Of a stretch of 64,000 bases of DNA, positions 16,448 to 24,907 are shown piece by piece (positions within the stretch are counted from its first letter, which is position 1; each line of letters begins with the position of its first letter). The stretch is from Flavobacterium sp. 9 (GTDB lineage: Bacteria; Bacteroidota; Bacteroidia; Flavobacteriales; Flavobacteriaceae). Under the pieces are notes generated by a model. That model saw nothing but the letters and a program-made list of their open reading frames with translations, had not been told where the DNA came from and did not search any database. Position numbers and translations under genes: made by a program. The stretch spans positions 4,154,001-4,218,000 of the forward strand of contig NZ_PEEU01000001.1 in the NCBI RefSeq assembly GCF_002754195.1, read 5' to 3'.

Positions 16448-17128
16448 TTACAATTCGATTGTCTCACCAATTTTGGGTAAAAACAGTTTTAAATTTTCTT
16501 TTGTAAAAGCGTTCAGAGCCTTTTCATGATCCATGATAATAAAACCAAAAGTATCATAATGAACACCTAAGATTTTATCAACCTCTACAAGTTTTGAAGC
16601 TTCAATAGCTTCTTCAATGCCCATAGTTAAGCCATCGCCAATTGGGAGAACGGCAAAATCAAGTTTAGTAAATTTCGTGATAAGCTGCATATCGAGCGTC
16701 AAAGCAGTATCTCCGCTATAGTAAAAATTTCCGTCGACAGTGGTTAGTACAAATCCGCAGGCAATTCCGCCATATGAGCCATCCATAAAGCTACTTGGAT
16801 GTTGCGCAATTACACATTTTACAGTTCCAAAATCAAAGTCAAATTTACCTCCGGGATTAATAGGATGTGCGTTTTCGATCCCGTTTTTAAGAAGCCAGTT
16901 ATAGATTTCAAAATTTCCGAGAACTTTAGCTCCGGTATTTTTTGCGATCCTTTCAACGTCTAAAATGTGATCATAATGTGCATGTGAAACCAGAATATAA
17001 TCGGCTTTTATAGTATCAACATCAACATCTTTTGCCAATTCGTTTGCAGTAATAAAAGGGTCAAAGAGAATATGTTTTCCATTGGCAAATACAGAAAAAC
17101 AAGAATGCCCATAATACGTTACTTTCAT
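16448..17128 (-). CDS. UPF0173-type metal-dependent hydrolase (metallo-beta-lactamase fold)
   Basis: A 226-residue cytoplasmic protein typical of the UPF0173 family (about 225 residues). It opens with MKVTYYGHSCF, has the metal-binding SHAHYDHILD motif (about residues 48-57), a second His in CVIAQHPSSFMDG, YYSGDTAL with the bridging Asp, and a final GVHYDTF His. These are the MBL-fold metal ligands. The physiological substrate of this family is not settled. It is a single gene in a run of leftward genes. Confidence 0.85.
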   Translation of the reverse strand: MKVTYYGHSCFSVFANGKHILFDPFITANELAKDVDVDTIKADYILVSHAHYDHILDVERIAKNTGAKVLGNFEIYNWLLKNGIENAHPINPGGKFDFDFGTVKCVIAQHPSSFMDGSYGGIACGFVLTTVDGNFYYSGDTALTLDMQLITKFTKLDFAVLPIGDGLTMGIEEAIEASKLVEVDKILGVHYDTFGFIIMDHEKALNAFTKENLKLFLPKIGETIEL

Positions 17129-17231
17129 AATAAATAGATTTTTAAAGGTGGTAATTATTTGTAAATTAAATAGTTAATTTGTTTTTTATCCAAAAAATAT
17201 ACCATTAAAAATCAGACTTCAGCAAAACTAT

Positions 17232-17978
17232 TTATTCTTCAAAAACTTTTTGAGTATCAACAGAATTATTTTCCTGATATAATTTTTTACCAATCATGCC
17301 TTTGTCACCAAGAGCGCGTCCTTTTATCAGCCATGCAATTCCGAAAGAAAAAAGAGCAAGGGACTCAAAAATTAAAGTTGAATAAGTAAACAATTTTAAA
17401 GTTTCAGAAACAGGAACCATAACCACAAAAACAAGTATCGAATAACCGCAAAACCTGTAAATATTATTTTCATTGAGAATACTTTTCGGATCTCTCATTT
17501 CGTTTTTCTGACCAATCGTAAAAATGTTAATTGACAATAAAGCCATGATTAGAAAAAGCAAAGCTGCAAAACTATAATGAAGCCATCCGAGCCATTTTGC
17601 AGGATAGGGAATCAGAGTGTAAATTTTAACAGCAAAATCATCCGGATTCATTGGAACTAATGCTACACAAATAGCCATAATTCCAGCAATATTAGTAAGC
17701 AAATTATCGTTTTTCCAGATCGAAGCATTGCTTGTGCCTTTGTAACAAATCAAAAATAAACCTATAGCACATAGAGTTCCAGTAAAAATTTCTCTGAGAT
17801 TCGTGAAATAATAATGACTTATAGAAGGTTGAAGTTGTGTTTTGAAAAAAGAAACAAAAGACAAACCAACCAAAAGTATCGGCATGCTAATTCCTAAATA
17901 ACCAATTGCACGCCTAATTCTTCTGTAAGTAAAAATATCATCGCGCTCAATTTCGATTTCTGTGTTATTTATCTTCAT
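17232..17978 (-). CDS. Multi-pass membrane protein, DUF998-like
   Basis: A 248-residue integral membrane protein with six to seven hydrophobic segments (for example ISMPILLVGLSFVSFF, IFTGTLCAIGLFLICY, LLFLIMALLSINIFTIG). A conserved-looking loop SISHYYFTN and VPMNPDD suggest a DUF998 or related family, but I cannot be sure. The C-terminus is soluble and charged. It lies 64 bp downstream of the methyltransferase gene and may be co-transcribed with it. Confidence 0.6.
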   Translation of the reverse strand: MKINNTEIEIERDDIFTYRRIRRAIGYLGISMPILLVGLSFVSFFKTQLQPSISHYYFTNLREIFTGTLCAIGLFLICYKGTSNASIWKNDNLLTNIAGIMAICVALVPMNPDDFAVKIYTLIPYPAKWLGWLHYSFAALLFLIMALLSINIFTIGQKNEMRDPKSILNENNIYRFCGYSILVFVVMVPVSETLKLFTYSTLIFESLALFSFGIAWLIKGRALGDKGMIGKKLYQENNSVDTQKVFEE

Positions 17979-18042
17979 TTCCTTTATCTATTTGTTTAAT
18001 AGTGATAAAGTTATAGTTGTTTCATGTTAAAAAAAGATAGTA

Positions 18043-18915
18043 CTATTGTTTTATTCCAAAAGCAGTTCGGTAAAATTCATAACCTTTTTCAGATCGATTA
18101 GGAAGAAATCTTTCCCGATATTCATTAGCTCCTAAATCTTCTATTAGTTTGATATCAAATTGATTTAAATAATCGGATAATTCATTGGGCAAGAAACCAA
18201 ATGTCCATTGTTCTTCCAGCTCATTAAGATCTTTTAATAATTTTTCGCCACCTAAAAATGATTTCGGATTTTCGAGAATTTCTTTGTGTACGTAAGTAAA
18301 AATGACAATAGAGTTTTTGGCAAATTTTGAAATAAATTCAAAAGTGCTTTTAACAGCATCTGCAGATAAATAATTGGTAACGCCTTCCCAAATTACTGCA
18401 GTTGGGAGGCTGAAATTGATATCGTTCTGAACCGCCAGTTGATCCAGATTTTGTTGGTTGAAATCGATTTGGAGAAACTGAACGTTTTCTGGAAGCTGAC
18501 CAAGACTGTTTTTATAGATTTGTATTTTAAAATTTGAAGTGTTAGGATGATCAATTTCTATAACAGGAATCGATTTTAGAAAATCAAGACGAAGCGGTCT
18601 GGTATCAAATCCCGCACCTAAAATCAGGACTTGTTTTATGCCATTTTGAATTGCATCTTGCAGTAAATCATCGATATATTTAGTTCTGGCAATTCCGGAA
18701 GAAAAAGCACCGGGAATTTTTTTTTGAATCGTATTTTGAATGTAATTTTTTACAGGAGCAAATTTAGAAAGGCGAGTAGCAAATCTTAGTTTAGAATCGA
18801 GAAAATCAATTGCATAAGGATCTGAAAATAAGCGATCATTTACGTCACGTTTTGTTTCTAAGGCGCGAAACAAAGCCATATATTGGGCTGTTCTACTTGT
18901 TTTTTCTGCTTTCAT
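18043..18915 (-). CDS. Class I SAM-dependent methyltransferase, leucine carboxyl methyltransferase family
   Basis: A 290-residue enzyme. It opens with SRTAQYMALFRALE and LFSDPYAIDFL, and has the SAM-binding motif QVLILGAGFDTRPLRL (about residues 94-110), then VIEIDHPNTSNFK and a VIWEGVTNYL motif, all typical of the bacterial LCM (PPM1-like) family. In bacteria these enzymes often act on small molecules or polyketides; the substrate here is unknown. Only 7 bp separate it from the upstream Mpo1-like gene, so the two should form an operon. Confidence 0.85.
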   Translation of the reverse strand: MKAEKTSRTAQYMALFRALETKRDVNDRLFSDPYAIDFLDSKLRFATRLSKFAPVKNYIQNTIQKKIPGAFSSGIARTKYIDDLLQDAIQNGIKQVLILGAGFDTRPLRLDFLKSIPVIEIDHPNTSNFKIQIYKNSLGQLPENVQFLQIDFNQQNLDQLAVQNDINFSLPTAVIWEGVTNYLSADAVKSTFEFISKFAKNSIVIFTYVHKEILENPKSFLGGEKLLKDLNELEEQWTFGFLPNELSDYLNQFDIKLIEDLGANEYRERFLPNRSEKGYEFYRTAFGIKQ

Positions 18916-18922
18916 GATAAGC

Positions 18923-19387
18923 TTATTTTCTGGAAAACAAATTTTCTACAACCCAAGCCGGACCAATCATTAAAAATTGAAGATCTTTTAAGAAAGAAGG
19001 TTTTTTACCCTCAATATTATGTCCGTAGAATTGACCAATCCAGGCGATAACAAAAACTCCAATAGAAAAAATCCATAACGGAAATACCTGTCCGATGTAA
19101 TAATTTATAACCAGACAAATTGCAGAGAAAATGGCAATTTTAATCGCCATTGAAACCGATAATCGAATATAAAAAACAAGAACAAAAAGAAGAACAACAA
19201 CTGCCCAATTTTCGATAATAGGAGCATTTAGTTTTAAAGTGTTAGCAATAAAACCACTTGGAATGCTCATTAATAAACCAACTATCGAAAAAAAGATTGC
19301 AGGTACACAAACGTAATGAATCGCCTTGTTTTTTGGATTTTGATGACTTACTGCATATTCTTCAAACCATTGTTCTAATGTTCTCAT
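18923..19387 (-). CDS. Mpo1-like (DUF962) membrane protein
   Basis: A 154-residue membrane protein of the yeast Mpo1/YGL010w family. Visible hallmarks are EEYAVSHQNPKNKAIHYVCVP near the start, split here by the first catalytic-type His pair (SHQNP, IHYVC), and the second pair in FYGHNIEGKKPS, then FLMIGPAWVVENLF. Mpo1 is a Fe-dependent dioxygenase for 2-hydroxy fatty acids in alpha-oxidation. Four hydrophobic segments are present. First gene of a probable two-gene unit with the methyltransferase. Confidence 0.85.
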   Translation of the reverse strand: MRTLEQWFEEYAVSHQNPKNKAIHYVCVPAIFFSIVGLLMSIPSGFIANTLKLNAPIIENWAVVVLLFVLVFYIRLSVSMAIKIAIFSAICLVINYYIGQVFPLWIFSIGVFVIAWIGQFYGHNIEGKKPSFLKDLQFLMIGPAWVVENLFSRK

Positions 19388-19490
19388 TTGTTTTGATTTA
19401 GGTATACGTAAATCTAATAAAATTTCTTTTATGTTGACAAAAAGTGTGGAGAGTTTTAGTTAGTTTGATTTATTCTGATAATTCAATAAA

Positions 19491-20729
19491 TTAAAAAATC
19501 TGTTGTTGATTATAGTTAAAAACACCATCCCATAATTCGTCAATTTTAATTAACGCCTGATCCAGCAGCAAAACTTCCCATTTTTCATTGGTTTCGATAC
19601 CAAGTCCAATGTTCTTTAACTTTTCCAGCGCATTTTTTACATTAAAATCAAGATTAGTTTTCAGCTTTGTTTCAAACCAGGATTCAATTTGAGAGTCCAA
19701 TTCTTCTGCAGTAAGAGGTTTGTTGCTTTTGTATAAAAAGGTATAAGCCAAAATAGTTTCCTTAAGAACTTCTTCTTCAGAAGAGTTTAAAAGAGAATAA
19801 AAAGCACCACTATTGTTTCCGAGATTCTTAAAATAAAGACTGTCGGAGAGTATTTTAGAATATTTAATTTTCTTATTTACAAAGTTGTTGTATTGGCGAA
19901 ATAAATAAAGGGACAAAATTCCCAGCGCAATTAAACCTTGATTCAGCGACGTTTTACTGTTTAATAAATCAATGGCTTCACCTGTCTCATAAGCGTCATA
20001 CATACTAATCAAAGCCGGAATTACTTTTGTACTTAACAATGAAATTCCACCAAAAATCCCCGGAATCCACAGCAGTAATTTATCTGTAGTTGACATTCTC
20101 GGAATTGCATTTGGAAAAATAGTTTCAATATCATTTTTAGGAACGCGCTTAAAGATTTTTAAAACAACAGATCCCGGTTCGATAGGCATTTTACCTAATT
20201 TGACTTTGTTTTGCTTTAAAAAATGAGTGTCATTATAATGCAAATAAATCATGACACGATCGTAATATTCGATTTCAATTTCTTTCTTCCAAAAGAAATA
20301 TTTCTTCACTTTTTCTTTCGATTTATGATGTCCGCGAACGTATAATTCATAATCCTGAAAAGCATTAAAATCGATCGAAAGTTTTAAACCAATCAAATCA
20401 GAATCCTGAAATGCTTTATTTAAAGTTTCCTGATCAATACGAATATAATTTCCCTGCTCTAAAACCGTAAGCAATGTTTCCTTAAAAACCGAAAAATCAC
20501 TTTTGCCTATAAAACCTTTTCGCTCTTTTAAACTCAAATCCGGATCAAACAAAGCATAGTTTTGCTTAAGATTTCGGTTTAAATTAAAAGCTTCATAATG
20601 AAAATAATGTTCGATAATATCAAACAGTTTTTTAAAATTATCAACTTTTTCTTGGTCTTCGGCGAAAGTGTTTATTTGTTGTTCGAGTAAGAATTCCTTA
20701 TTGAAGGGAATATAATGTTCTCGTGTCAT
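19491..20729 (-). CDS. TMEM143/DUF3754 family membrane protein
   Basis: A 412-residue protein. The N-terminal about 200 residues are soluble and highly charged (REHYIPFNKEFLLEQQ, DPDLSLKERKGFIGKSDFSV), followed by GSVVLKIFKRVPKNDIETIF and two hydrophobic segments about residues 213-280 (LLLWIPGIFGGISLLST, GLIALGILSLYLF), then a helical C-terminal tail. This is the architecture of the DUF3754 (TMEM143-like) family, whose function is unknown. Monocistronic by position. Confidence 0.75.
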   Translation of the reverse strand: MTREHYIPFNKEFLLEQQINTFAEDQEKVDNFKKLFDIIEHYFHYEAFNLNRNLKQNYALFDPDLSLKERKGFIGKSDFSVFKETLLTVLEQGNYIRIDQETLNKAFQDSDLIGLKLSIDFNAFQDYELYVRGHHKSKEKVKKYFFWKKEIEIEYYDRVMIYLHYNDTHFLKQNKVKLGKMPIEPGSVVLKIFKRVPKNDIETIFPNAIPRMSTTDKLLLWIPGIFGGISLLSTKVIPALISMYDAYETGEAIDLLNSKTSLNQGLIALGILSLYLFRQYNNFVNKKIKYSKILSDSLYFKNLGNNSGAFYSLLNSSEEEVLKETILAYTFLYKSNKPLTAEELDSQIESWFETKLKTNLDFNVKNALEKLKNIGLGIETNEKWEVLLLDQALIKIDELWDGVFNYNQQQIF

Positions 20730-20896
20730 ATTTTGTAGGTTCTGAGGTACTAAGGCTCAAAGATACAAGGTTTTTTTTAAGCTTAATTATATGGGTATTA
20801 CATAATCATTATATAAAAACTATAGAAAGGTTCTATTGTTAATTATTTTAAATTTGAATGAAAGATTTTTCTTTACATAGCAAATCATTATCTGAA

Positions 20897-21316
20897 ATGG
20901 AAAATATAGAAACTACAAACACGCAAAAATTCGTTAGAATACTATAGGGAATTTTTATGATTACGGCAGCAATAGGTCACTTTACTTTTCAGAGAAATGA
21001 TTTTCAGGCGCAAGTTCCTAACTGGGTTCCGGTTGATAAAGATCTCGTTGTTATACTTTCCGGAATTGTAGAATTAGTGCTTGGCCTAACTCTTATGTTT
21101 TTAACGCGATATAAAGTAAAAGTTGGTATTTTTCTCGCTGTATTTTACGTGCTGGTTTTCCCTGGAAATATTGCTCAGTATTTAAACGGCACAAGCGCTC
21201 TGGGACTCGACACAGATTTATCGCGATTGATACGCTTATTTTTTCAGCCCGTTTTGATATTCTTAACCTTGTGGTCAACTGGCGCAATTACTTATTTTAA
21301 AAGTTCGAAAGTATAG
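20897..21316 (+). pseudogene. DoxX-like membrane protein gene with in-frame TAG
   Basis: From ATG 20897 the frame reads MENIETTNTQKFVRIL, then a TAG at 20945-20947, then continues in the same frame with GIFMITAAIGHFTFQRNDF to TAA/TAG at 21316. Family members typically have a run like ILLGIFM here, so the TAG most simply replaces a Leu codon (TTG or TTA). The rest (four hydrophobic segments, the HFTF motif after segment one, and a PGN motif in KVGIFLAVFYVLVFPGN) is intact. Translation might restart at ATG 20957, giving 119 residues lacking the start of the first membrane helix. Either a recent nonsense mutation or a sequencing error. Confidence 0.75.
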
Positions 21317-21653
21317 ATATACAAAGTTTTTTAGAGTTTTTTTTCTCTTTCGGAATTTTAAGATAAACTCTTCACAACTCATTTGAATTGTATTCTTTTA
21401 TGATAAAAAAAGTGAGACTTTTAATCGATAGGATCGATTAGAAATCTCACTTTAATTGTTCCCAAAAAAAATGACTACATTTTTTATAATTTCCCTTTAG
21501 GGAAAACTATATTTTTAAAAGTAAAATTATTTAGCGCAATTTTACCACTTAATAAAGTTCTGACAATGCGTATTTATACGTGTTTTTGAAGTATTTGTAA
21601 TTTTTGAAATGAAAACTTTACGAAGCAAATAGAATGATATTATTTAACTGAAT
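21317..21653. other. Intergenic with one strong hairpin
   Basis: No gene seen. The only strong structure is the terminator hairpin at 21409-21453; the remainder is AT-rich with a small TTTCCC-TTTAGGGAAA inverted repeat near 21489-21505. Confidence 0.5.
21409..21453. terminator. Long terminator hairpin
   Basis: AAAGTGAGA (21409-21417) pairs with TCTCACTTT (21445-21453), and the inner part continues with TTTTAATCGAT against ATCGATTAGAAA around a 3-nt loop. A-rich on the left and T-rich on the right, it can serve the DoxX-like gene and the convergent gene ending at 21654. Confidence 0.8.
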
Positions 21654-22115
21654 TCAGTTTGTCTTTTTAAATTCAATTACTTTTTCAATAAATTGGATTA
21701 GATTTTTTCTTTCCAGTGAAAACAAAGCACTTTCCTCTTCAGTGCTTAGATATAAATCGGCAATACTTACCGCATCCATCTTATTATTAGAGTAATGATG
21801 CTCGGCATATTTTATCAGATTGTCTAAAAAAAGATCGCGCTGTCTCCCTTTTTCGAGTGTTTCTTCGTTGCCTTCTTTTATTTTGTCCATTTCTGATTCC
21901 GGTAAATCTATAGTAAGATAGGTATAGTCCACAGGAACATTTGACAGTATTTCTTTAGAAACTCTTCCCGTGCCAAGGCAATATGCACAAGGCGCAGGTG
22001 TCCATTTTAGTTCTCTGTTTAAACGTTTTATATCATCCCAATCAACGAAAGTTTTTCCTAAACATCTGGGGCATTCTAAATCTGATTTTCTAAATAGGAA
22101 CTTAAAAATGGTCAT
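21654..22115 (-). CDS. Hypothetical protein with CxxC-GxG zinc motifs
   Basis: A 153-residue protein. The N-terminal third contains two DnaJ-like zinc half-sites, CPRCLGKTF (about residues 15-23) and CAYCLGTGR (about 43-51), which together could bind one zinc ion. The remainder is acidic and helical (ESEMDKIKEGNEETLEKG, ERKNLIQFIEKVIEF). I do not recognise a defined family. Single gene. Confidence 0.65.
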   Translation of the reverse strand: MTIFKFLFRKSDLECPRCLGKTFVDWDDIKRLNRELKWTPAPCAYCLGTGRVSKEILSNVPVDYTYLTIDLPESEMDKIKEGNEETLEKGRQRDLFLDNLIKYAEHHYSNNKMDAVSIADLYLSTEEESALFSLERKNLIQFIEKVIEFKKTN

Positions 22116-22409
22116 TTTTACAATTATTTTAAACGATTAGTGGCGTTGCGAATATAATTATTTATGTAGGAAAAATTGTTTTGATAAAGGTTTTTTTTGA
22201 AGAAAAGATTTATGGGAGTTGTGAATTATAAGCTTTTAGAAAATTGGAACTTTTGTTTTGGAGCTTTTTAGTAGGATTTTTTGAGGAGTAGAGGAAACAT
22301 TTGCATGACCATATGAATTATTGTTTGTGGAATAAATACATAAACTATTCACAATAAAACTACACTTCTGGCAGGAGCAATTTCAATTAGTCTACCTTAC
22401 CAAAAAAAG

Positions 22410-23018
22410 ATGGCAATAGAACAGAAAGTTCGGCTGGTTGAAGAATTGTTTGAGCGGCTTGAAATTGAAATTTCCGCATTTAAATCTGAAACTCATTTGT
22501 ATTGTAATGCTGGTTGTGGCAAATGTTGTTCTAAACCAAACATAGACGCTTCTCCATTAGAATTTTTGCCTTGGGCGTTTCATTTGTTTTTAAATGGCAA
22601 AGCCGAAGAAACTTTAGAAGAATTAAACAATTCTAGTACTAAAAACTGTCTTTTATATCGACCACTTTCTGTATTAGAAAATCATAAAGGAGCTTGCAGT
22701 AATTATCGTTATCGCGGATTAATATGCCGTCTTTTTGGTTATGCCGCGAATACAGATAAATATGGAAAACTAAGATTAGCCACCTGCTCAATAATTAAAG
22801 AAGAGCAAAAGCAAAACTTTAATAAAAGTGAAGAATCAATTAATAAAGGACAATATGTACCCATTTTTACTGATTATTATATGAAGCTCGCACAAATTGA
22901 TTTCAAAATGGGAATGACTTTACTTCCCATAAACGAAGCACTAAAAAAAGCAATCGAGGAGGTTTTACATTATTACGCTTACAGGCCATTTCCGGGCGGA
23001 CTTGAGAATATTGCTTAA
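22410..23018 (+). CDS. YkgJ family cysteine cluster protein
   Basis: A 202-residue protein with the YkgJ-type cluster: CNAGCGKCCSKPNIDASPLE (about residues 31-50), then CSNYRYRGLICRLFGY (about 97-112), and a later Cys in LATCSII. These Cys probably bind an Fe-S cluster or zinc; the family's biochemical role is unknown. Met1 at 22410 gives the expected N-terminal helix before the first Cys. It is convergent with the LytTR gene. Confidence 0.85.
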   Translation: MAIEQKVRLVEELFERLEIEISAFKSETHLYCNAGCGKCCSKPNIDASPLEFLPWAFHLFLNGKAEETLEELNNSSTKNCLLYRPLSVLENHKGACSNYRYRGLICRLFGYAANTDKYGKLRLATCSIIKEEQKQNFNKSEESINKGQYVPIFTDYYMKLAQIDFKMGMTLLPINEALKKAIEEVLHYYAYRPFPGGLENIA

Positions 23019-23042
23019 GGAGATTTTTATTAGATTTAAAAT

Positions 23043-23753
23043 TTATTTAAAAAAGCTATCCAATAAAATCTGATATTTCCTTCCTACGGGAATAATTTCT
23101 CCATTGGAAAGTGTAAGTGTTTTGAAAGTTTTCGAAGAAATTTCGTTCGCGTTTACAATATAAGATCGGTGTACCTGAATAAAGTTGGTGCTGTTAATCT
23201 CGTCAGAAATGCTGGAGAGAGAACCGTAGATAATTTGAGGAGATTTTAATTTTTTGCTATACAATTTCATGTAATTACCCAGACTTTCGATATAGAAAAT
23301 ATCACTCAAAAGTGTATCAATCATTTGACCATTACTACGGTATGAAAGAGACCTTTCACTAGCGGTATTTTCTTTTTTAAGACTTTTTCCCGAGTAAAAG
23401 GTTCTGGCTTTTTCTATCGCCTTAGAGAATTTTTCGAACGAAATAGGTTTTAGTAAATAATCAATTGCATCATTTTGGTACGCCGAAAGTGCAAAGTCAG
23501 AATAGGCTGTGGTAACAATAGTTATGGGGCGATTGGGCTGTAATTCCATTAATTCAATACCTGAAATTACAGGCATATTAATATCCAGGAAAATAATATC
23601 ATATTTGTTTTCGTTGAGCATTTTTACCGCTTCCATACCACTAAAGGCACTTCCGGAATATTCCAGATCGTCACATTTTGCAATATGCGAAGCCAGCGCC
23701 TTGTGTGCAGGCGTTTCGTCGTCAATGATCAGGCAACGATAGGTAAGTCCCAT
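23043..23753 (-). CDS. LytTR-type response regulator
   Basis: A 236-residue two-component regulator. The receiver has the acidic pair in CLIIDDETPAHKAL, phosphoacceptor Asp57 in IIFLDINMPVISG, the Thr/Ala switch in IVTTAYSDFA and the Lys in DYLLKPI. Residues about 135-234 are a LytTR DNA-binding domain (IFYIESLGNYMKLYSKK, FIQVHRSYIVNANEI). It overlaps the upstream histidine kinase gene by 25 bp, so the two are coupled. The target may include the divergent outer-membrane gene at 24908, which is an inference from position. Confidence 0.9.
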   Translation of the reverse strand: MGLTYRCLIIDDETPAHKALASHIAKCDDLEYSGSAFSGMEAVKMLNENKYDIIFLDINMPVISGIELMELQPNRPITIVTTAYSDFALSAYQNDAIDYLLKPISFEKFSKAIEKARTFYSGKSLKKENTASERSLSYRSNGQMIDTLLSDIFYIESLGNYMKLYSKKLKSPQIIYGSLSSISDEINSTNFIQVHRSYIVNANEISSKTFKTLTLSNGEIIPVGRKYQILLDSFFK

Positions 23754-24724
23754 ATATTTAATTTTACGCTAAAAGCATTTTTCTCTTTTTTGCAGCTCAG
23801 TTCATGTTTCAAACCGTAGACTTCAAGTCGTCTCTTTAGGTTTTCAATTCCAATTCCTGTTCCCGAAAGTCTGGAGCCTGATTCTAAATAATTATTTTTC
23901 AGAGTAAAAGATAAATGTCGTGATTTTACTTTTAAGTCCAAAAGAATAAAGGGTTCTGCAGTTTCACCCGAAAACTTAACAGCATTTTCTACCAAAGGTA
24001 AAAAGAATAAGGGCGGAATATTGATGCTGTTAAAATCGCCTGCATAGTTTTGAGTCACATTTAATCTTTCGTTTCGGAACGTATAATATTCAATATATTT
24101 TTTAACAAAATTAATTTCTTCGGCAACCAGAACATAATCTTTTTTAGTGGCTTCAATTTGATAACGAAGCATATCTGAAAGATTCAAAATTCTGTCCGGC
24201 AATTTATCAGGCTCAGTTAGAGATTCTCCATATAAATTATTCATTGCATTTAGCAAAAAATGAGGATTGAGCTGCTGTTTTAAAAAAGAAAGTTCGGACT
24301 TATAATTCATAATATCCTTATCTGTTTGCGAAACTTTTTTCATGATCATGATATGAATAAAATAGAAAAATGTTCCGTTAATAATAAGCGATAATATTTG
24401 TAACGTCTTAAAGTTTCCCAAGCCAACTAAAGGGAAAAACCAATTCATAAAAAAGTAAAAAGCAGTCCAATAAAGCGCAAAGAGCGTGAAGAATGTTTTA
24501 ATCTTTTTTTTAAACAAGAAAGGTTTAATGATAAAAAGATTAAAAATGGTAACCCAGATAATACAAGGAAAATAACCAACTGCTATTTTACTAATCATAT
24601 AAGACAAATCATGGCCGTCTAATTTGATTTCATCATACACACAGGCAAAAATGACTGCAATTATCAATGCGTTTACGATGAGATTTCGAAGAAAAAAGTT
24701 CTGATATATTTTGAGAATCGTCAT
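23729..24724 (-). CDS. LytS/YehU-type sensor histidine kinase
   Basis: A 331-residue membrane kinase. Four hydrophobic segments occupy about residues 10-125. The His_kinase domain has its phosphoacceptor in LKQQLNPHFLLNAMNNLYGE (about 148-167). The ATP-binding part carries PPLFFLPLVENAVKF (N box) and SGTGIGIENLKRRLEVYG (G box). There is no periplasmic sensor domain of note, so the signal is probably sensed in or near the membrane. Cognate regulator is the overlapping LytTR gene downstream. Confidence 0.9.
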   Translation of the reverse strand: MTILKIYQNFFLRNLIVNALIIAVIFACVYDEIKLDGHDLSYMISKIAVGYFPCIIWVTIFNLFIIKPFLFKKKIKTFFTLFALYWTAFYFFMNWFFPLVGLGNFKTLQILSLIINGTFFYFIHIMIMKKVSQTDKDIMNYKSELSFLKQQLNPHFLLNAMNNLYGESLTEPDKLPDRILNLSDMLRYQIEATKKDYVLVAEEINFVKKYIEYYTFRNERLNVTQNYAGDFNSINIPPLFFLPLVENAVKFSGETAEPFILLDLKVKSRHLSFTLKNNYLESGSRLSGTGIGIENLKRRLEVYGLKHELSCKKEKNAFSVKLNIWDLPIVA

Positions 24725-24728
24725 AACG

Positions 24729-24737
24729 GCAAAATTA
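24729..24737 (-). promoter_or_regulatory. Candidate -7 box for the histidine kinase gene
   Basis: On the leftward strand TAATTTTGC matches the Bacteroidetes -7 consensus TAnnTTTGC exactly. It ends 4 bp before the kinase ATG, implying a very short leader or leaderless transcript. No clear -33 TTG at the usual spacing. Confidence 0.35.
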
Positions 24738-24907
24738 GCGAAATAGTATAGTTTTAGCTTTTTTCTGTGCCAAAATTATACAAACGCCATTGATATAAAT
24801 AATACGCCATTTATATAATTAAGCTTTTATAATCAGGGCTTCACGTTTACATTTGCCTCGAGATTTAAACCTCTTTTCAAAAACAAACTCTAAAAATTTA
24901 TTGGCTT

